Notes under the pieces: model-generated
Told to the model about the DNA's origin: nothing
Database searches by the model: none
What the model saw: the letters and a program-made list of their open reading frames with translations, nothing else
Shown: in pieces, positions 1 to 8,288 of the stretch
Layout: each line of letters opens with the position of its first letter
Numbering within the stretch: the stretch's first letter is position 1
Position numbers and translations under genes: made by a program
Source: a virus
Length of the DNA: 34,343 nucleotides
IMG/VR virus record: IMGVR_UViG_3300009164_000194
Location: 1 to 34,343 of that record
Reading direction: 5' to 3' (one strand)

Positions 1-1217
1 AAGAATACATTCTCGTATTCTAAGTCCATATACAACGAATCTGCTACTTGCTGACCATTATCATTAATCTCAACTAAACAGTATGCTTTATTATAATCTT
101 TTGCTACTTTATATATTACATTAGGAAACATCAACGGACTGATCTTGTTGCTTCTATACTTTGCCACCACTTTGTATGGATATGCGGTTATATCGATAAC
201 CGTAAATGCTGAGTAATCTCCCCCAACACCACGCGAGGTATCCGCTACAAGCATATAGATATGATCTTGTCCCTCGTACGTTCCATCGTCTTTTTTGGTT
301 GCTCGTATAGGTTCTTCCAACACATCCAACCCGTCTTTCGTATAAACAAATTGACGAGTGGACATTTGGGAAATTGTGTCTGGATTAATAAGAGTATTGG
401 ATGAGCCCAGGAATCTGCATAAAACTTCTTGATTGAACTTGAGTTCGCCAAGCATAGATTTTTGTTCTGCCGCCCATTTCTCATCTCTACCTGGAATTCT
501 GTTGTAGGGAATAAACAATGGAACAAATCCATTTAGGCCTTGTTCTGCTTCGTTCCAGAATTTCCAAAAGTGATTATATCCTAGAGGAGTGGAAGTAAGA
601 AGAATCTTTGTTGTTTGACCTGCAGAAATTGTTGGATAAACAGATGTGAAGAATTGTTCTGCAACATTATTTGGGATAATTGCTGCTTCGTCAATATACA
701 ACCAGTTTACAGATTTACCTCGAATACCAGATGAGCTTGTCGCAGAGGTGAATACTTTAGAACCATTTTCAAGCTCAATGTCACCTTTGTTAAATGTCTT
801 AACGCCCTGTTGCATCCACATAGGAAGCATCTCATACATTAATTCGTATCGAGAAAGTACCTCGCGAGCAGCTGACGATTTGTTTGCCAGAATAGCAACT
901 GTTTTGTTTTCCTGGAATAACGTATACCAAAGAATACATGCTGCAGATGTAATGGTCTTACCTTGTTGGCGACCTTCCATCAGAATAACTTTACGATTAT
1001 TAAGTATTACGTGTACTTTTTCTTTTTGGCATTCGTATAATTTAAATGGCACAAGTCCAAAATCAAGAGAAACAATCTTACAGTAATTCTCAATAAAATA
1101 GATAGGATCCTGCATACAACGCATAAGTTCTTTAACTTGTTCTGCGCTGTAAGATTCAACAATACCTATCGGTTTAAGATTAGGATTGCCGTTATATGAT
1201 ATTTGTTTATTGCTCAA
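1..1217 (-). CDS. terL: Terminase large subunit, T4 gp17 family (3' end cut by window)
   Basis: Packaging motor ATPase and nuclease; it pumps DNA into the prohead at the portal and cuts the concatemer. About 405 residues are visible and the C-terminal part runs off the left edge. Seen: Walker A GRQQGKT (residues 82-88), Walker B LYIDEAA with D176/E177, coupling motif LLTSTP (206-211), start of the RNase H-like nuclease with VADTSRGVGGDYS (D326) and LVEIND (E383). The third nuclease acidic residue would lie in the missing part. The only usable start in this frame is TTG at 1217, because an in-frame TGA lies a few codons upstream and the first ATG is at codon 32, after conserved-looking sequence. 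The start overlaps the end of the small terminase gene by 11 bases. Family assignment is very secure; the TTG start is inferred. Confidence 0.96.
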   Translation of the reverse strand, partial: MSNKQISYNGNPNLKPIGIVESYSAEQVKELMRCMQDPIYFIENYCKIVSLDFGLVPFKLYECQKEKVHVILNNRKVILMEGRQQGKTITSAACILWYTLFQENKTVAILANKSSAAREVLSRYELMYEMLPMWMQQGVKTFNKGDIELENGSKVFTSATSSSGIRGKSVNWLYIDEAAIIPNNVAEQFFTSVYPTISAGQTTKILLTSTPLGYNHFWKFWNEAEQGLNGFVPLFIPYNRIPGRDEKWAAEQKSMLGELKFNQEVLCRFLGSSNTLINPDTISQMSTRQFVYTKDGLDVLEEPIRATKKDDGTYEGQDHIYMLVADTSRGVGGDYSAFTVIDITAYPYKVVAKYRSNKISPLMFPNVIYKVAKDYNKAYCLVEINDNGQQVADSLYMDLEYENVF

Positions 1218-1629
1218 TTGTCTTACCGTCGTCTTTGTTTTTCAACATCTTAAATAACTCAGCTGTAGATCCAGCAAATACCACATTATTATTTGTTACA
1301 TTTTTTGCAGATACGGGATCGCCATCTTTTAAATCTTTAACTTTTTTCTGCAACTCAATTAAATCTTTAGCAACATCTGATACAGTTTTAATTAGCTGAC
1401 CCGCCACTTCGTATGTTCTAGGATGCTCAGAATTTTTAGCAAGTTCAATCATGTCATCTAAAGTGTTTTCACTTTTATATATTAGATTGCGCAATGTGCT
1501 TCTTGCCAATTGATAATCATCTTCTTGATCTATGTTCTTGCCAGTTTCTGGGGCAATCGCAGGCAAATTCTCCGGAGTAGTTTGCGGCGCAATATCAAAA
1601 AGTTTATCAAGTTCAGGTATATTTTTCAT
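1207..1629 (-). CDS. terS: Terminase small subunit, T4 gp16 family
   Basis: 140 residues, the usual size for T4-like gp16, which forms a ring that recognises DNA and regulates the gp17 ATPase. The centre (about residues 38-102) is predicted as long helices (LARSTLRNLIYKSENTLDD, then an ELQKKVKDL coiled coil), matching the gp16 coiled-coil core. The N-terminal 35 residues are Pro/Glu-rich and probably disordered. It lies directly upstream of gp17 and overlaps it by 11 bases. Its ATG shares one base with the stop of gp15 (TAATG), so it is probably translated by reinitiation. Identification rests on the fold pattern plus conserved position between gp15 and gp17. Confidence 0.88.
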   Translation of the reverse strand: MKNIPELDKLFDIAPQTTPENLPAIAPETGKNIDQEDDYQLARSTLRNLIYKSENTLDDMIELAKNSEHPRTYEVAGQLIKTVSDVAKDLIELQKKVKDLKDGDPVSAKNVTNNNVVFAGSTAELFKMLKNKDDGKTIEQ

Positions 1630-2381
1630 TAAAAATCTTCAAAAGTTTCAATAAAGCCAATTGGATCGCCTGGCTTGGCTGAGGTTGGATCTGGTTGAAC
1701 AGTCATAGTAGATTGCTTATTTAATAATGCAGCATCACTATAAGTATTAGTAACAACTTTCTTAATAATACCTTGTCTATTAATTGGTCCATAATAGTTT
1801 AATTTCATTGTAAAACTTAATGTCCAAATAATAGAACGTCTATCTGAAAAATCACCTTCATAAGTATCTTCAAACGATATACCTTCTAATAGAATAGGCA
1901 AATCATTTTTAATACCCATTTGAGGGATTGTTTTCATTGTTAAATTATAATCCGGATTAAAGTATGGTAAAATTTGTTCTACTATTTGTAGACCATCATC
2001 TTGATTCTTGGCATATATGTATAGTGCAACTTGTATATTATACGGAGTTGGAGCATACTGAGTATCTAAAGTATTATTTGTAGCGTTGATTGCTCTATTT
2101 TGCTGAACCGGACTAATTTTTCTGTTAAAGTCATAAGTTAGAGATAACATTTCAAACGACATTCTTGGCAATACTACCTGAACTGGTCTATCATCTAGAC
2201 TCGGCTGTTGCTGTATTCTGGCTAAGAACTTTTGTTTAGGTACATAAGCTAATGGAATTCTTAATGTTTCTGCACTATTACCATCTGCGTCTTTACGATC
2301 AATAGTAATGGAATTAAACATATTACCAAAAGCAACAATTGCTTTTCGAGTTGTTCCCCAGTAAAATCTTTGATCTAACAT
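1629..2381 (-). CDS. 15: Tail sheath stabiliser / tail completion protein, T4 gp15 family
   Basis: 250 residues. gp15 caps the finished tail, forms a hexamer on the last sheath and tube ring, and docks to the neck. The N-terminus has the family pattern: a FYWGTTRKAIVAFGNMFNSI start with I-I-R spacing, then a strand-rich RIPLAYVPKQKFLARI segment and VVLPRMSFEMLSLTYD, which matches T4 gp15 (ILPRINLHLVDFSY). A later segment GISFEDTYEGDFSDRRSIIWTL is typical of this family. It is in the neck cassette between gp14 and gp16, with one-base TAATG junctions on both sides, so the three genes are probably translationally coupled. Secure. Confidence 0.93.
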   Translation of the reverse strand: MLDQRFYWGTTRKAIVAFGNMFNSITIDRKDADGNSAETLRIPLAYVPKQKFLARIQQQPSLDDRPVQVVLPRMSFEMLSLTYDFNRKISPVQQNRAINATNNTLDTQYAPTPYNIQVALYIYAKNQDDGLQIVEQILPYFNPDYNLTMKTIPQMGIKNDLPILLEGISFEDTYEGDFSDRRSIIWTLSFTMKLNYYGPINRQGIIKKVVTNTYSDAALLNKQSTMTVQPDPTSAKPGDPIGFIETFEDF

Positions 2382-3130
2382 TATTTAAATACCTCACCAA
2401 AAGGATTTCTTTCTGTGAAATCTAATATGTCCGTAATGCCGGTATCAAAGTCTTCGTTTCTAGCGCCAGCATCAACTGTTGTTATTTTGTAACTTTCTAG
2501 AATCATTGGCGTTTCTGTGTTAAATTCTAATAATAACGGCCCATCTGATTCTACCAATAATTCAAAATTATTAAGATTTTGATCTATCGAATCTGTATAA
2601 GTATCAATCTCATCTACGCCCGTATTAAAGGTTTCGCTGGAGAATTGCATTAACTCACACTGCATTCTAAATATGTAGAGTTTGCCAAGCTGATAGAATG
2701 GCGTATCACCTTCTACCTTGCGTATTTCAAAATAAGATTTGGTTAATGGGAAGTATAATACGTCACCTTCAGCTGGTCTGCTAGCCAAAACTGTTTGACC
2801 TTTACTACCAACTTCCTTATCCCATCTACGTCTTGATACTACAAAGGATGCAGTTTCACGAAGTTCTACACCAAACCGTGTTAGTAGATCTCCTTCACCC
2901 TCAAATCCGTTTGTGTTTTCCAAATACATCTCAATAGGATAGGCATTCTCATAGTGGTTTAACGGATCCTCAACCAAAATACGATCTTCATTAAAGGATG
3001 TTCGTGGGATATAATAGACTTCAAACCCATATATTTGTAGGCATTCAATTATAAGATCTTCGTAGAGATTCTGCTCCGAGGCTCTACCCATCGGAATGCC
3101 AGATTGAAAATAATGGTTAACTGTTGCCAT
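2381..3130 (-). CDS. 14: Neck protein, T4 gp14 family
   Basis: 249 residues. gp14 joins gp13 to form the neck ring that closes the packaged head and receives the tail. The opening NHYFQSGIPMGRASEQNLYE followed by an IYGFEVYYIPR segment is the hallmark of T4-like gp14. The rest is strand-rich with an acidic C-terminus. The gene follows gp13 after a 64-base spacer (3131-3194) and ends in a TAATG junction with gp15. Only the start at 3130 gives the conserved N-terminus. Very secure. Confidence 0.95.
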   Translation of the reverse strand: MATVNHYFQSGIPMGRASEQNLYEDLIIECLQIYGFEVYYIPRTSFNEDRILVEDPLNHYENAYPIEMYLENTNGFEGEGDLLTRFGVELRETASFVVSRRRWDKEVGSKGQTVLASRPAEGDVLYFPLTKSYFEIRKVEGDTPFYQLGKLYIFRMQCELMQFSSETFNTGVDEIDTYTDSIDQNLNNFELLVESDGPLLLEFNTETPMILESYKITTVDAGARNEDFDTGITDILDFTERNPFGEVFK

Positions 3131-3194
3131 AATTCTATAGACTTCTATTGACTTCGGTGTTAGTATATGCTATGAGGTTAGGTGATATTAAGTA
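3131..3194 (-). other. Spacer between gp13 and gp14
   Basis: The longest spacer in the neck cassette (64 bases). I see no terminator hairpin and no TATAAATA late promoter on the minus strand, so gp14 is probably read through from gp13. Confidence 0.4.
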
Positions 3195-3938
3195 TCAACC
3201 TGTAAAGAAATCTACTGGTAATTCAAATCTAGCTTGTATTTCAGTTTCAATTTTTAGTAATTCATCTTCTGCTTCATCATATATTTTACCACCATTTAAA
3301 ACAACTCCTCCAGGAAGTTGTACTCCATCAAATTTTTTCATATTTGTTCCCCATTGACGCTTTATTAAAGCAGTCGCATATCTTTTCAAGAACATATCAT
3401 TATATACATCCGTATATGTATCCGGATCTAATATTCTCCATGCTTCAACGACAATATTACTTCCTACATCAACATCCGCTGCCCAGTCCATATCTATGTA
3501 TAGACGATTCATATGGCGATTAAAACGAACAGGCTTAACGCCTACTAATGTTTGGTTAATTAATTCTAATTGTTGTCTAACTTGAGTATAATAAATTAAA
3601 TCAGTTGACATTAAAGAATAAAGATCATTAATTAGAATTTGATATCTAATGTCGAAAATATTTATCCCCGTCGATTTCTGACTAAAAGGCAATACTCGTT
3701 CTACACCAACAACCGCATCTGGAATAGGTATGTATAAATTAGTTAGATCAGTTTCAGTTATTAAATGCTTTAGGTAAACTTTTTCTACAGCATCATAGTG
3801 ATACTCTCTGTAGAATTGGAATGCGTCATCAATACGATCTTCAATTTGATCTTCATCAACATTAATTTCAATAACAGGGGCACCTAAACGTCTTAGGCAA
3901 TATTCTTTTAATTGTTCGCGAGATGTTATAGATGCCAT
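3195..3938 (-). CDS. 13: Neck protein, T4 gp13 family
   Basis: 247 residues, head-to-tail connector protein that acts with gp14 after packaging. The N-terminal helix-rich domain has the family pattern: SREQLKEYCLRRLGAPVIEI, then DEDQIEDRIDDAFQFYREYH. A central IYIPIPDAVVGVERVLPF segment and the C-terminal WRILDPDTYTDVYNDMFLKR segment also fit. It is preceded by the 110-residue structural gene through a TAATG junction and followed by gp14. Very secure. Confidence 0.95.
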   Translation of the reverse strand: MASITSREQLKEYCLRRLGAPVIEINVDEDQIEDRIDDAFQFYREYHYDAVEKVYLKHLITETDLTNLYIPIPDAVVGVERVLPFSQKSTGINIFDIRYQILINDLYSLMSTDLIYYTQVRQQLELINQTLVGVKPVRFNRHMNRLYIDMDWAADVDVGSNIVVEAWRILDPDTYTDVYNDMFLKRYATALIKRQWGTNMKKFDGVQLPGGVVLNGGKIYDEAEDELLKIETEIQARFELPVDFFTG

Positions 3939-4270
3939 TATTGTGTTACTCCTGGGTAAACAGTTACGATACCTTCAAAAATTTTAATAGCAACATTGCC
4001 TATATTTGCTTTAGCATCATAAACATACCTACCATACTTTATATTTGCGGTTGTAGAAGCATTCAAACTTAATTGAATATTTCCTGTACTGGCATCTATA
4101 ACAGTGGCAATTAATGTTGCTGTAGCATTTGCGCTTTTATACGATTTGCGCATTTGACTTCTAACAGTATATCCTGTTAAATCTACAGGTATTTTACTAT
4201 TTGTAACGTATTGCAGATTGGCAGTAAATGTACTGCCTTGATCTATTACTAAATTTTTAGTTATTGCCAT
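3938..4270 (-). CDS. Small structural protein, Ig-like/BppU-N-like
   Basis: 110 residues, strand-rich throughout. The pattern of the N-terminus (LVIDQGSTFTANLQY, then PVDLTGYTVRSQMRKS) and the later segment GNIQLSLNASTTANIKYGRY with a FEGIVTVYPGVT ending resemble the small immunoglobulin-like phage structural domain (baseplate upper protein N-terminal type) often found next to fibre genes. It lies between the giant fibre gene (3 bases upstream) and gp13 (TAATG junction), so it is likely a virion protein, perhaps an adaptor or decoration of fibre or neck. Exact role is not known; the fold call is by pattern only. Confidence 0.6.
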   Translation of the reverse strand: MAITKNLVIDQGSTFTANLQYVTNSKIPVDLTGYTVRSQMRKSYKSANATATLIATVIDASTGNIQLSLNASTTANIKYGRYVYDAKANIGNVAIKIFEGIVTVYPGVTQ

Positions 4271-4273
4271 TTA

Positions 4274-7200
4274 TTATCCGCAATGGTATGAGCAAGCAAT
4301 TTGCTTAACTTCTGTTGGTGATGAGAATGTAACATTTTCTCTTGCTTTTGCTACAGTATAATTATGCATTAAATCATCGCTTTGCTTCATTCCTTTGCCA
4401 GGTATTGAAGATGTTGTAATGTAATCTCCTATTTCAATATCACCATTTTCTCCACATACATTAATTAGACCTTCGCCTATACTGTTCACATATACAAACT
4501 TATGATTATCTACAATTGTTTGATAAATTGGATTTAATCTTTCAGCCTTTGTAATAGTAGGTGCAATTATACTAGGTGCATTTTCTATGTTAGCGGCATC
4601 TCCTACTGAATTATTCTCTATAATTTTGTCATATTCTTCAGATAGACAATGAGGAATGTATATATCGTTAGTATAAGATCGTAAAACTCCTAATACTGAT
4701 TTTTGATTTATTTCCTTAGATTTTGTAAGAATACTAATAGCATCACTAATATCTCGAGTTGCAACAATACTTACATCGACCAAAATATCACCCAATTCAA
4801 CAGTTTCAGTAGATGATACCAATCCATCATGTGAACCCGTAAATGATACAACCACGCCTGCCCCTGTAACTATAGTACCTTTAACTACTCGCATAGCATT
4901 ACCAAGTGCATCTGCAAGTGTTATTGCTGATAAACTAGTTCCATTGTAAGCATTTTGCGCAAAGTTTCCCGCAGCTACACCGTAATGTGCTAAAGTTACT
5001 ATACTATTATTAGTACCAGGACCAGGGCCAAAAACATCATTTTGAGCAATTATTTGGCCGCCTATAATATAGCCGCCAAGACTACCATATGTTCTCCAAT
5101 CTGCAGGCGTAGAACTATATTGTCCCCCAGACATTCTAAAAAATGCAAATGCATCTCCAGCTTGCAATCCATATCTATTAGCTGCAACTATCCCCGGTTG
5201 AGAAGTATTACTTGCACCTATTATACCAAAGTAATATGGATTCAATGTTTCTGCAGTAAGAACTCCATTATAGTTGCCAATTTCAGCACCTGCTCCAAAT
5301 CCATATTTTCCATAACTAACTGTTGTACCGGTACTTGATTGGATTTTATCTGCAGTAATTGTAGCTGCACTTATTTTATCTGCGGTAATTGCCCCCGCAC
5401 CAATTTTTCCTGCGGTAATTGCGCCTGCACCAATTTTATCTGCGGTAATTGCCCCAGCATCAATTTTATCTGCGGTAATTGCCCCTGTTGCAATTTTACT
5501 TGCAATAACTGTGCCATTAACTAATATAGAACCATTAAATTGTGCAATTACACTTGTCCATGCCGATCCCGAATATACTTTAGTTTCAGAATAATTTATC
5601 GAATTATTATATAGAGTAACTTCATCTGTTATTCTAGGACTTCCTCCGCCGGCAGTTGCAATTGCCGCGGCCGCAGTTGCATCACTCCAAGATGATGCAG
5701 CTGCGGAAGTTCTTATACTTCCTCTTGCACCAGCTCCTCCGGGAGTTCCGGGTGCACCTGGAGCACCTGCGGCACCAGCTTTTGCTTTAGATACGTTATA
5801 AACTCTTGTTAAAGATGCATATCCTGATCTAGTCGCTACAATTGTAACCGTTGCAGTATCTGCGGACATTGCAGTAACATTAATAACTTTATTCCCTACT
5901 CCGCTTGTTGATATAGTACATCCGGATGCTGTAGAAGTAAAAGTCCAAGAAGCCGTTGAAACAACTAATCCTTCATATACTACTGCTTCAGTAGAAACTC
6001 CTGCAAAAGAACTAACTGTACCTGAACTATCCGCAACAACAGTTTTGTTTTCATCTGTCAAATACATTAAAGGAGTAGTAGTACCGTTAACACCATTGTA
6101 TACTTTAAATAGACTAACCAAATCGCTATATGTTGTTCCAGAGTCTGTAATTGTTGCTGTAATTGTTACAGAATCAGACCCCATATTCGCAAATGTTAAT
6201 TTTCTAGAATTTGTAGTTGCGCCGCTTGTTAAAGTTGCAGTTCCTGCAGTAACGGCGAATGTAACAGTACCTGTTAGTCCAGTTAAGACTGCAGTTAATG
6301 TAATTTCTGGAGTATTTGTATATGTTCCTCCAGATACACCAAATCCAGGATGATCGTTTTGTAAATCCAAAAACTTTGCAATAGCAGTTGAACTTGATGC
6401 AAGATTTTGAAGAGTTGTTGATCCCCCGCCAATAATTGCAACAGGAATAGAACCTGAAAGACCACCGGCAGATATTATAGTAGCACCTGATGCATCTTTA
6501 ATTGTCAATCCTCTAGTATCTATTCGATCGGCAGTAATAGATCCAGCTGCAATTTTATCTGCGGTGATTGCACCTGCAGCAATTTTATCTGCGGTGATTG
6601 CACCTGCCAGAATTTTGCCTGCAGTAACTGCGTTTGTTGCAATTTTATCTGCGGTGATTGCATCTGTATCAATTTTAGCTGAAGTAATTGCCAATGCTTG
6701 AATTGCTCCTGCATATACTGCGTTTACCGCAATTTTATCTGCGGTGATTGCGCCTGTATCAATTTTGCCCGCGGTAATTGCACCGGCTTGAATCGCTCCC
6801 GCATATATTGAGTTTACTGCAATTTCATTTGCCGACACACATCCTGCGGTTAAATTACGAGCAAAAATTGAGCTAGCTGCAATCTCAGTTGCTGTAATTG
6901 CATTTGCCGCAATTTTTCCTGCAGTAATTTGATATGCTGCAATGTTATTAGCGTAAATTGCTTCTGCAGCAATTTTGCCTGCGGTAATTGCGTTTGCTTG
7001 GATTGCGCCAGCGTAAATTGAACTTGCGCCAATTTTATCTGCAGTAATTGCACCTGCAGCAATTTCAGTTGCACTAATAACACCTGCAGCAACTTTACCT
7101 GCAATTACAGAATTTGCTGCTAATAAATTAGAAGTAATTGCGCCGGCAGTAATTTCTGCAGCGCTAATTGCGGCCGCACCTATTTTACCTGCAATTACTG

Positions 7201-8065
7201 AACCTGCAGCAAGTTCAGTTGCTGTAATAATTCCTGCAGATAAGACAGGAGTACCAGATCCAGTAATAAAACTATTATAAGATGCCCATGCTCCATTTGT
7301 TCTTAAGTATAAATTACCATTATAAAATCCTTGTCTACCATTAAAGTCTCGACCATCGCCTGGTCCGGTTGGCAATGAAAATGTTGTAAATATTTCAACT
7401 CCGCTAATAGAACTTGCATTTGGAGTAAATGCAGTTTTAGGACTTACCCAAGCATTCCCTTGCCAAATGTATAGCCCGCCATCTGTTGTGTTATATGCCT
7501 GTTGTCCGTTTGCTGTACCATTTGCAGATAAATTAGATACCAATGACACTCTTGCCACTGCATTTGCGTTTGCTGCAATTGCCCCAATAATATTACCCAA
7601 ATTTCCCAATGAGGTAATATTACTAATATTTGCTAATGCGTTTGTAACAGCTCCCAAATTTACAACGGACACATTTGCAAGTTTGTTATCTAATATACCC
7701 AAATCAATTTTAAGATTTGCTAATCTAACATTTAGATTGGATAAATCTACTGCTCGTATATTTGCCAACTCTGCGTTAAGTAATGTTAAGTTTACAAGCC
7801 CAATTACATTTATATTTCCAGCGGTATTATTATAATACGTTACGTTTGTAAATACGTTTGTAAATACGTTTGTGGTAGTATTGTTATAATAAACAATATT
7901 TCCGCCCCCGCCACCTTGGCCATTATAATATGCTAAATTAGCATAGGCATACACGTTTACAAAATTTTGATTTATTTTTACAAAGGCAGTGCGTAAAGGA
8001 TCACCTTGGCCGTCATTTGCGACTGTGCCTATGTTTACGTTACTTACAGAATATGTGTTTGACAT
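4274..8065 (-). CDS. Giant tail fibre protein with ITADKI repeats
   Basis: 1263 residues, probable host-binding fibre. Order seen: N-terminal attachment-like region (residues 1-40, NVNIGTVANDGQGDPLRTAF, common at the start of aquatic T4-like fibres); an Asn-rich region; a repeat array at about residues 278-518 with 10-residue units of the type AGAITADKIA; an Ig-like strand-rich region (about 560-760); a short collagen-like Gly-X-Y stretch (about 762-780); a second ITADKI array (about 848-910); and a C-terminal domain from about 1072 starting with SFTGSHDG. The last domain ends with a segment INVCGENGDIEIGDYIT and SSIPGKGM, resembling the intramolecular-chaperone or autoprocessing domains of phage fibres. 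It follows a small coiled-coil gene that may assist it. Receptor specificity cannot be read from sequence. Confidence 0.88.
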   Translation of the reverse strand: MSNTYSVSNVNIGTVANDGQGDPLRTAFVKINQNFVNVYAYANLAYYNGQGGGGGNIVYYNNTTTNVFTNVFTNVTYYNNTAGNINVIGLVNLTLLNAELANIRAVDLSNLNVRLANLKIDLGILDNKLANVSVVNLGAVTNALANISNITSLGNLGNIIGAIAANANAVARVSLVSNLSANGTANGQQAYNTTDGGLYIWQGNAWVSPKTAFTPNASSISGVEIFTTFSLPTGPGDGRDFNGRQGFYNGNLYLRTNGAWASYNSFITGSGTPVLSAGIITATELAAGSVIAGKIGAAAISAAEITAGAITSNLLAANSVIAGKVAAGVISATEIAAGAITADKIGASSIYAGAIQANAITAGKIAAEAIYANNIAAYQITAGKIAANAITATEIAASSIFARNLTAGCVSANEIAVNSIYAGAIQAGAITAGKIDTGAITADKIAVNAVYAGAIQALAITSAKIDTDAITADKIATNAVTAGKILAGAITADKIAAGAITADKIAAGSITADRIDTRGLTIKDASGATIISAGGLSGSIPVAIIGGGSTTLQNLASSSTAIAKFLDLQNDHPGFGVSGGTYTNTPEITLTAVLTGLTGTVTFAVTAGTATLTSGATTNSRKLTFANMGSDSVTITATITDSGTTYSDLVSLFKVYNGVNGTTTPLMYLTDENKTVVADSSGTVSSFAGVSTEAVVYEGLVVSTASWTFTSTASGCTISTSGVGNKVINVTAMSADTATVTIVATRSGYASLTRVYNVSKAKAGAAGAPGAPGTPGGAGARGSIRTSAAASSWSDATAAAAIATAGGGSPRITDEVTLYNNSINYSETKVYSGSAWTSVIAQFNGSILVNGTVIASKIATGAITADKIDAGAITADKIGAGAITAGKIGAGAITADKISAATITADKIQSSTGTTVSYGKYGFGAGAEIGNYNGVLTAETLNPYYFGIIGASNTSQPGIVAANRYGLQAGDAFAFFRMSGGQYSSTPADWRTYGSLGGYIIGGQIIAQNDVFGPGPGTNNSIVTLAHYGVAAGNFAQNAYNGTSLSAITLADALGNAMRVVKGTIVTGAGVVVSFTGSHDGLVSSTETVELGDILVDVSIVATRDISDAISILTKSKEINQKSVLGVLRSYTNDIYIPHCLSEEYDKIIENNSVGDAANIENAPSIIAPTITKAERLNPIYQTIVDNHKFVYVNSIGEGLINVCGENGDIEIGDYITTSSIPGKGMKQSDDLMHNYTVAKARENVTFSSPTEVKQIACSYHCG
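5335..5520 (-). repeat. 30-bp coding repeat array 2 in the fibre gene
   Basis: Six in-frame units of about 30 bases, encoding GAITADKI-type repeats (residues about 848-910). Base-level similarity to array 1 is high (TTTTATCTGCGGTAATTGC core), so the two arrays could recombine with each other and change fibre length. Confidence 0.85.
6515..7230 (-). repeat. 30-bp coding repeat array 1 in the fibre gene
   Basis: Degenerate direct repeats of about 30 bases, encoding 10-residue units such as AGAITADKIA, IYAGAIQANA and ITAGKIAAEA. On the plus strand the core reads ATTTTATCTGCGGTGATTGC and is almost identical in several copies around 6550-6780. The repeats stay in frame, so they build a regular rod-like coiled or beta-structured shaft. 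Exact boundaries are approximate because outer units are diverged. Confidence 0.85.
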
Positions 8066-8287
8066 TTATTTTCCCGACTGAGAATTATTTACCAATTGTT
8101 GAAGCAATGATTTTATCTCGGTAATTTCCGATTTCATATTATTTATTTCATCTGAGATGTGCATCATTTTAGTAGTTGCTTCTTTTTTATTTCTATACTC
8201 TTTTAATCCTGCAATATCACGATTAATTAATGCAAGATTTTCTATATTTTTTACAAAACTATTTTCATTTTCTAATTTTACATACAT
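8066..8287 (-). CDS. Small coiled-coil protein upstream of the fibre
   Basis: 73 residues, no family recognised. The sequence is dominated by heptad-like helix from about residue 15 to 70 (ENLALINRDIAGLKEYR, then ISDEINNMKSEITEIKSLLQ). The gene fits exactly between the stop of the 571-residue structural gene (8289) and the start of the fibre gene (8065), and shares their strand and base composition, so it is probably real and co-translated. A fibre assembly helper or a small trimeric adaptor is possible, but this is inference from position and coiled-coil content only. Confidence 0.65.
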   Translation of the reverse strand: MYVKLENENSFVKNIENLALINRDIAGLKEYRNKKEATTKMMHISDEINNMKSEITEIKSLLQQLVNNSQSGK

Positions 8288-8288
8288 T

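Noticed and set aside
646-1086. Plus-strand open frame of 146 codons
   Set aside because: Lies entirely opposite the terminase ATPase domain, which has clear motifs; no ribosome site or recognisable product.
5042-5524. Open frames on the plus strand rich in Cys/Asn/Ile repeats
   Set aside because: They are the opposite-strand reading of the ITADKI repeat array of the fibre gene; repetition follows the DNA repeats and no ribosome site is present.
6515-7230. Regularly spaced repeats that might suggest a CRISPR array
   Set aside because: The 30-base units are contiguous and in frame with the fibre gene, without unique spacers between them; they are protein-coding repeats.
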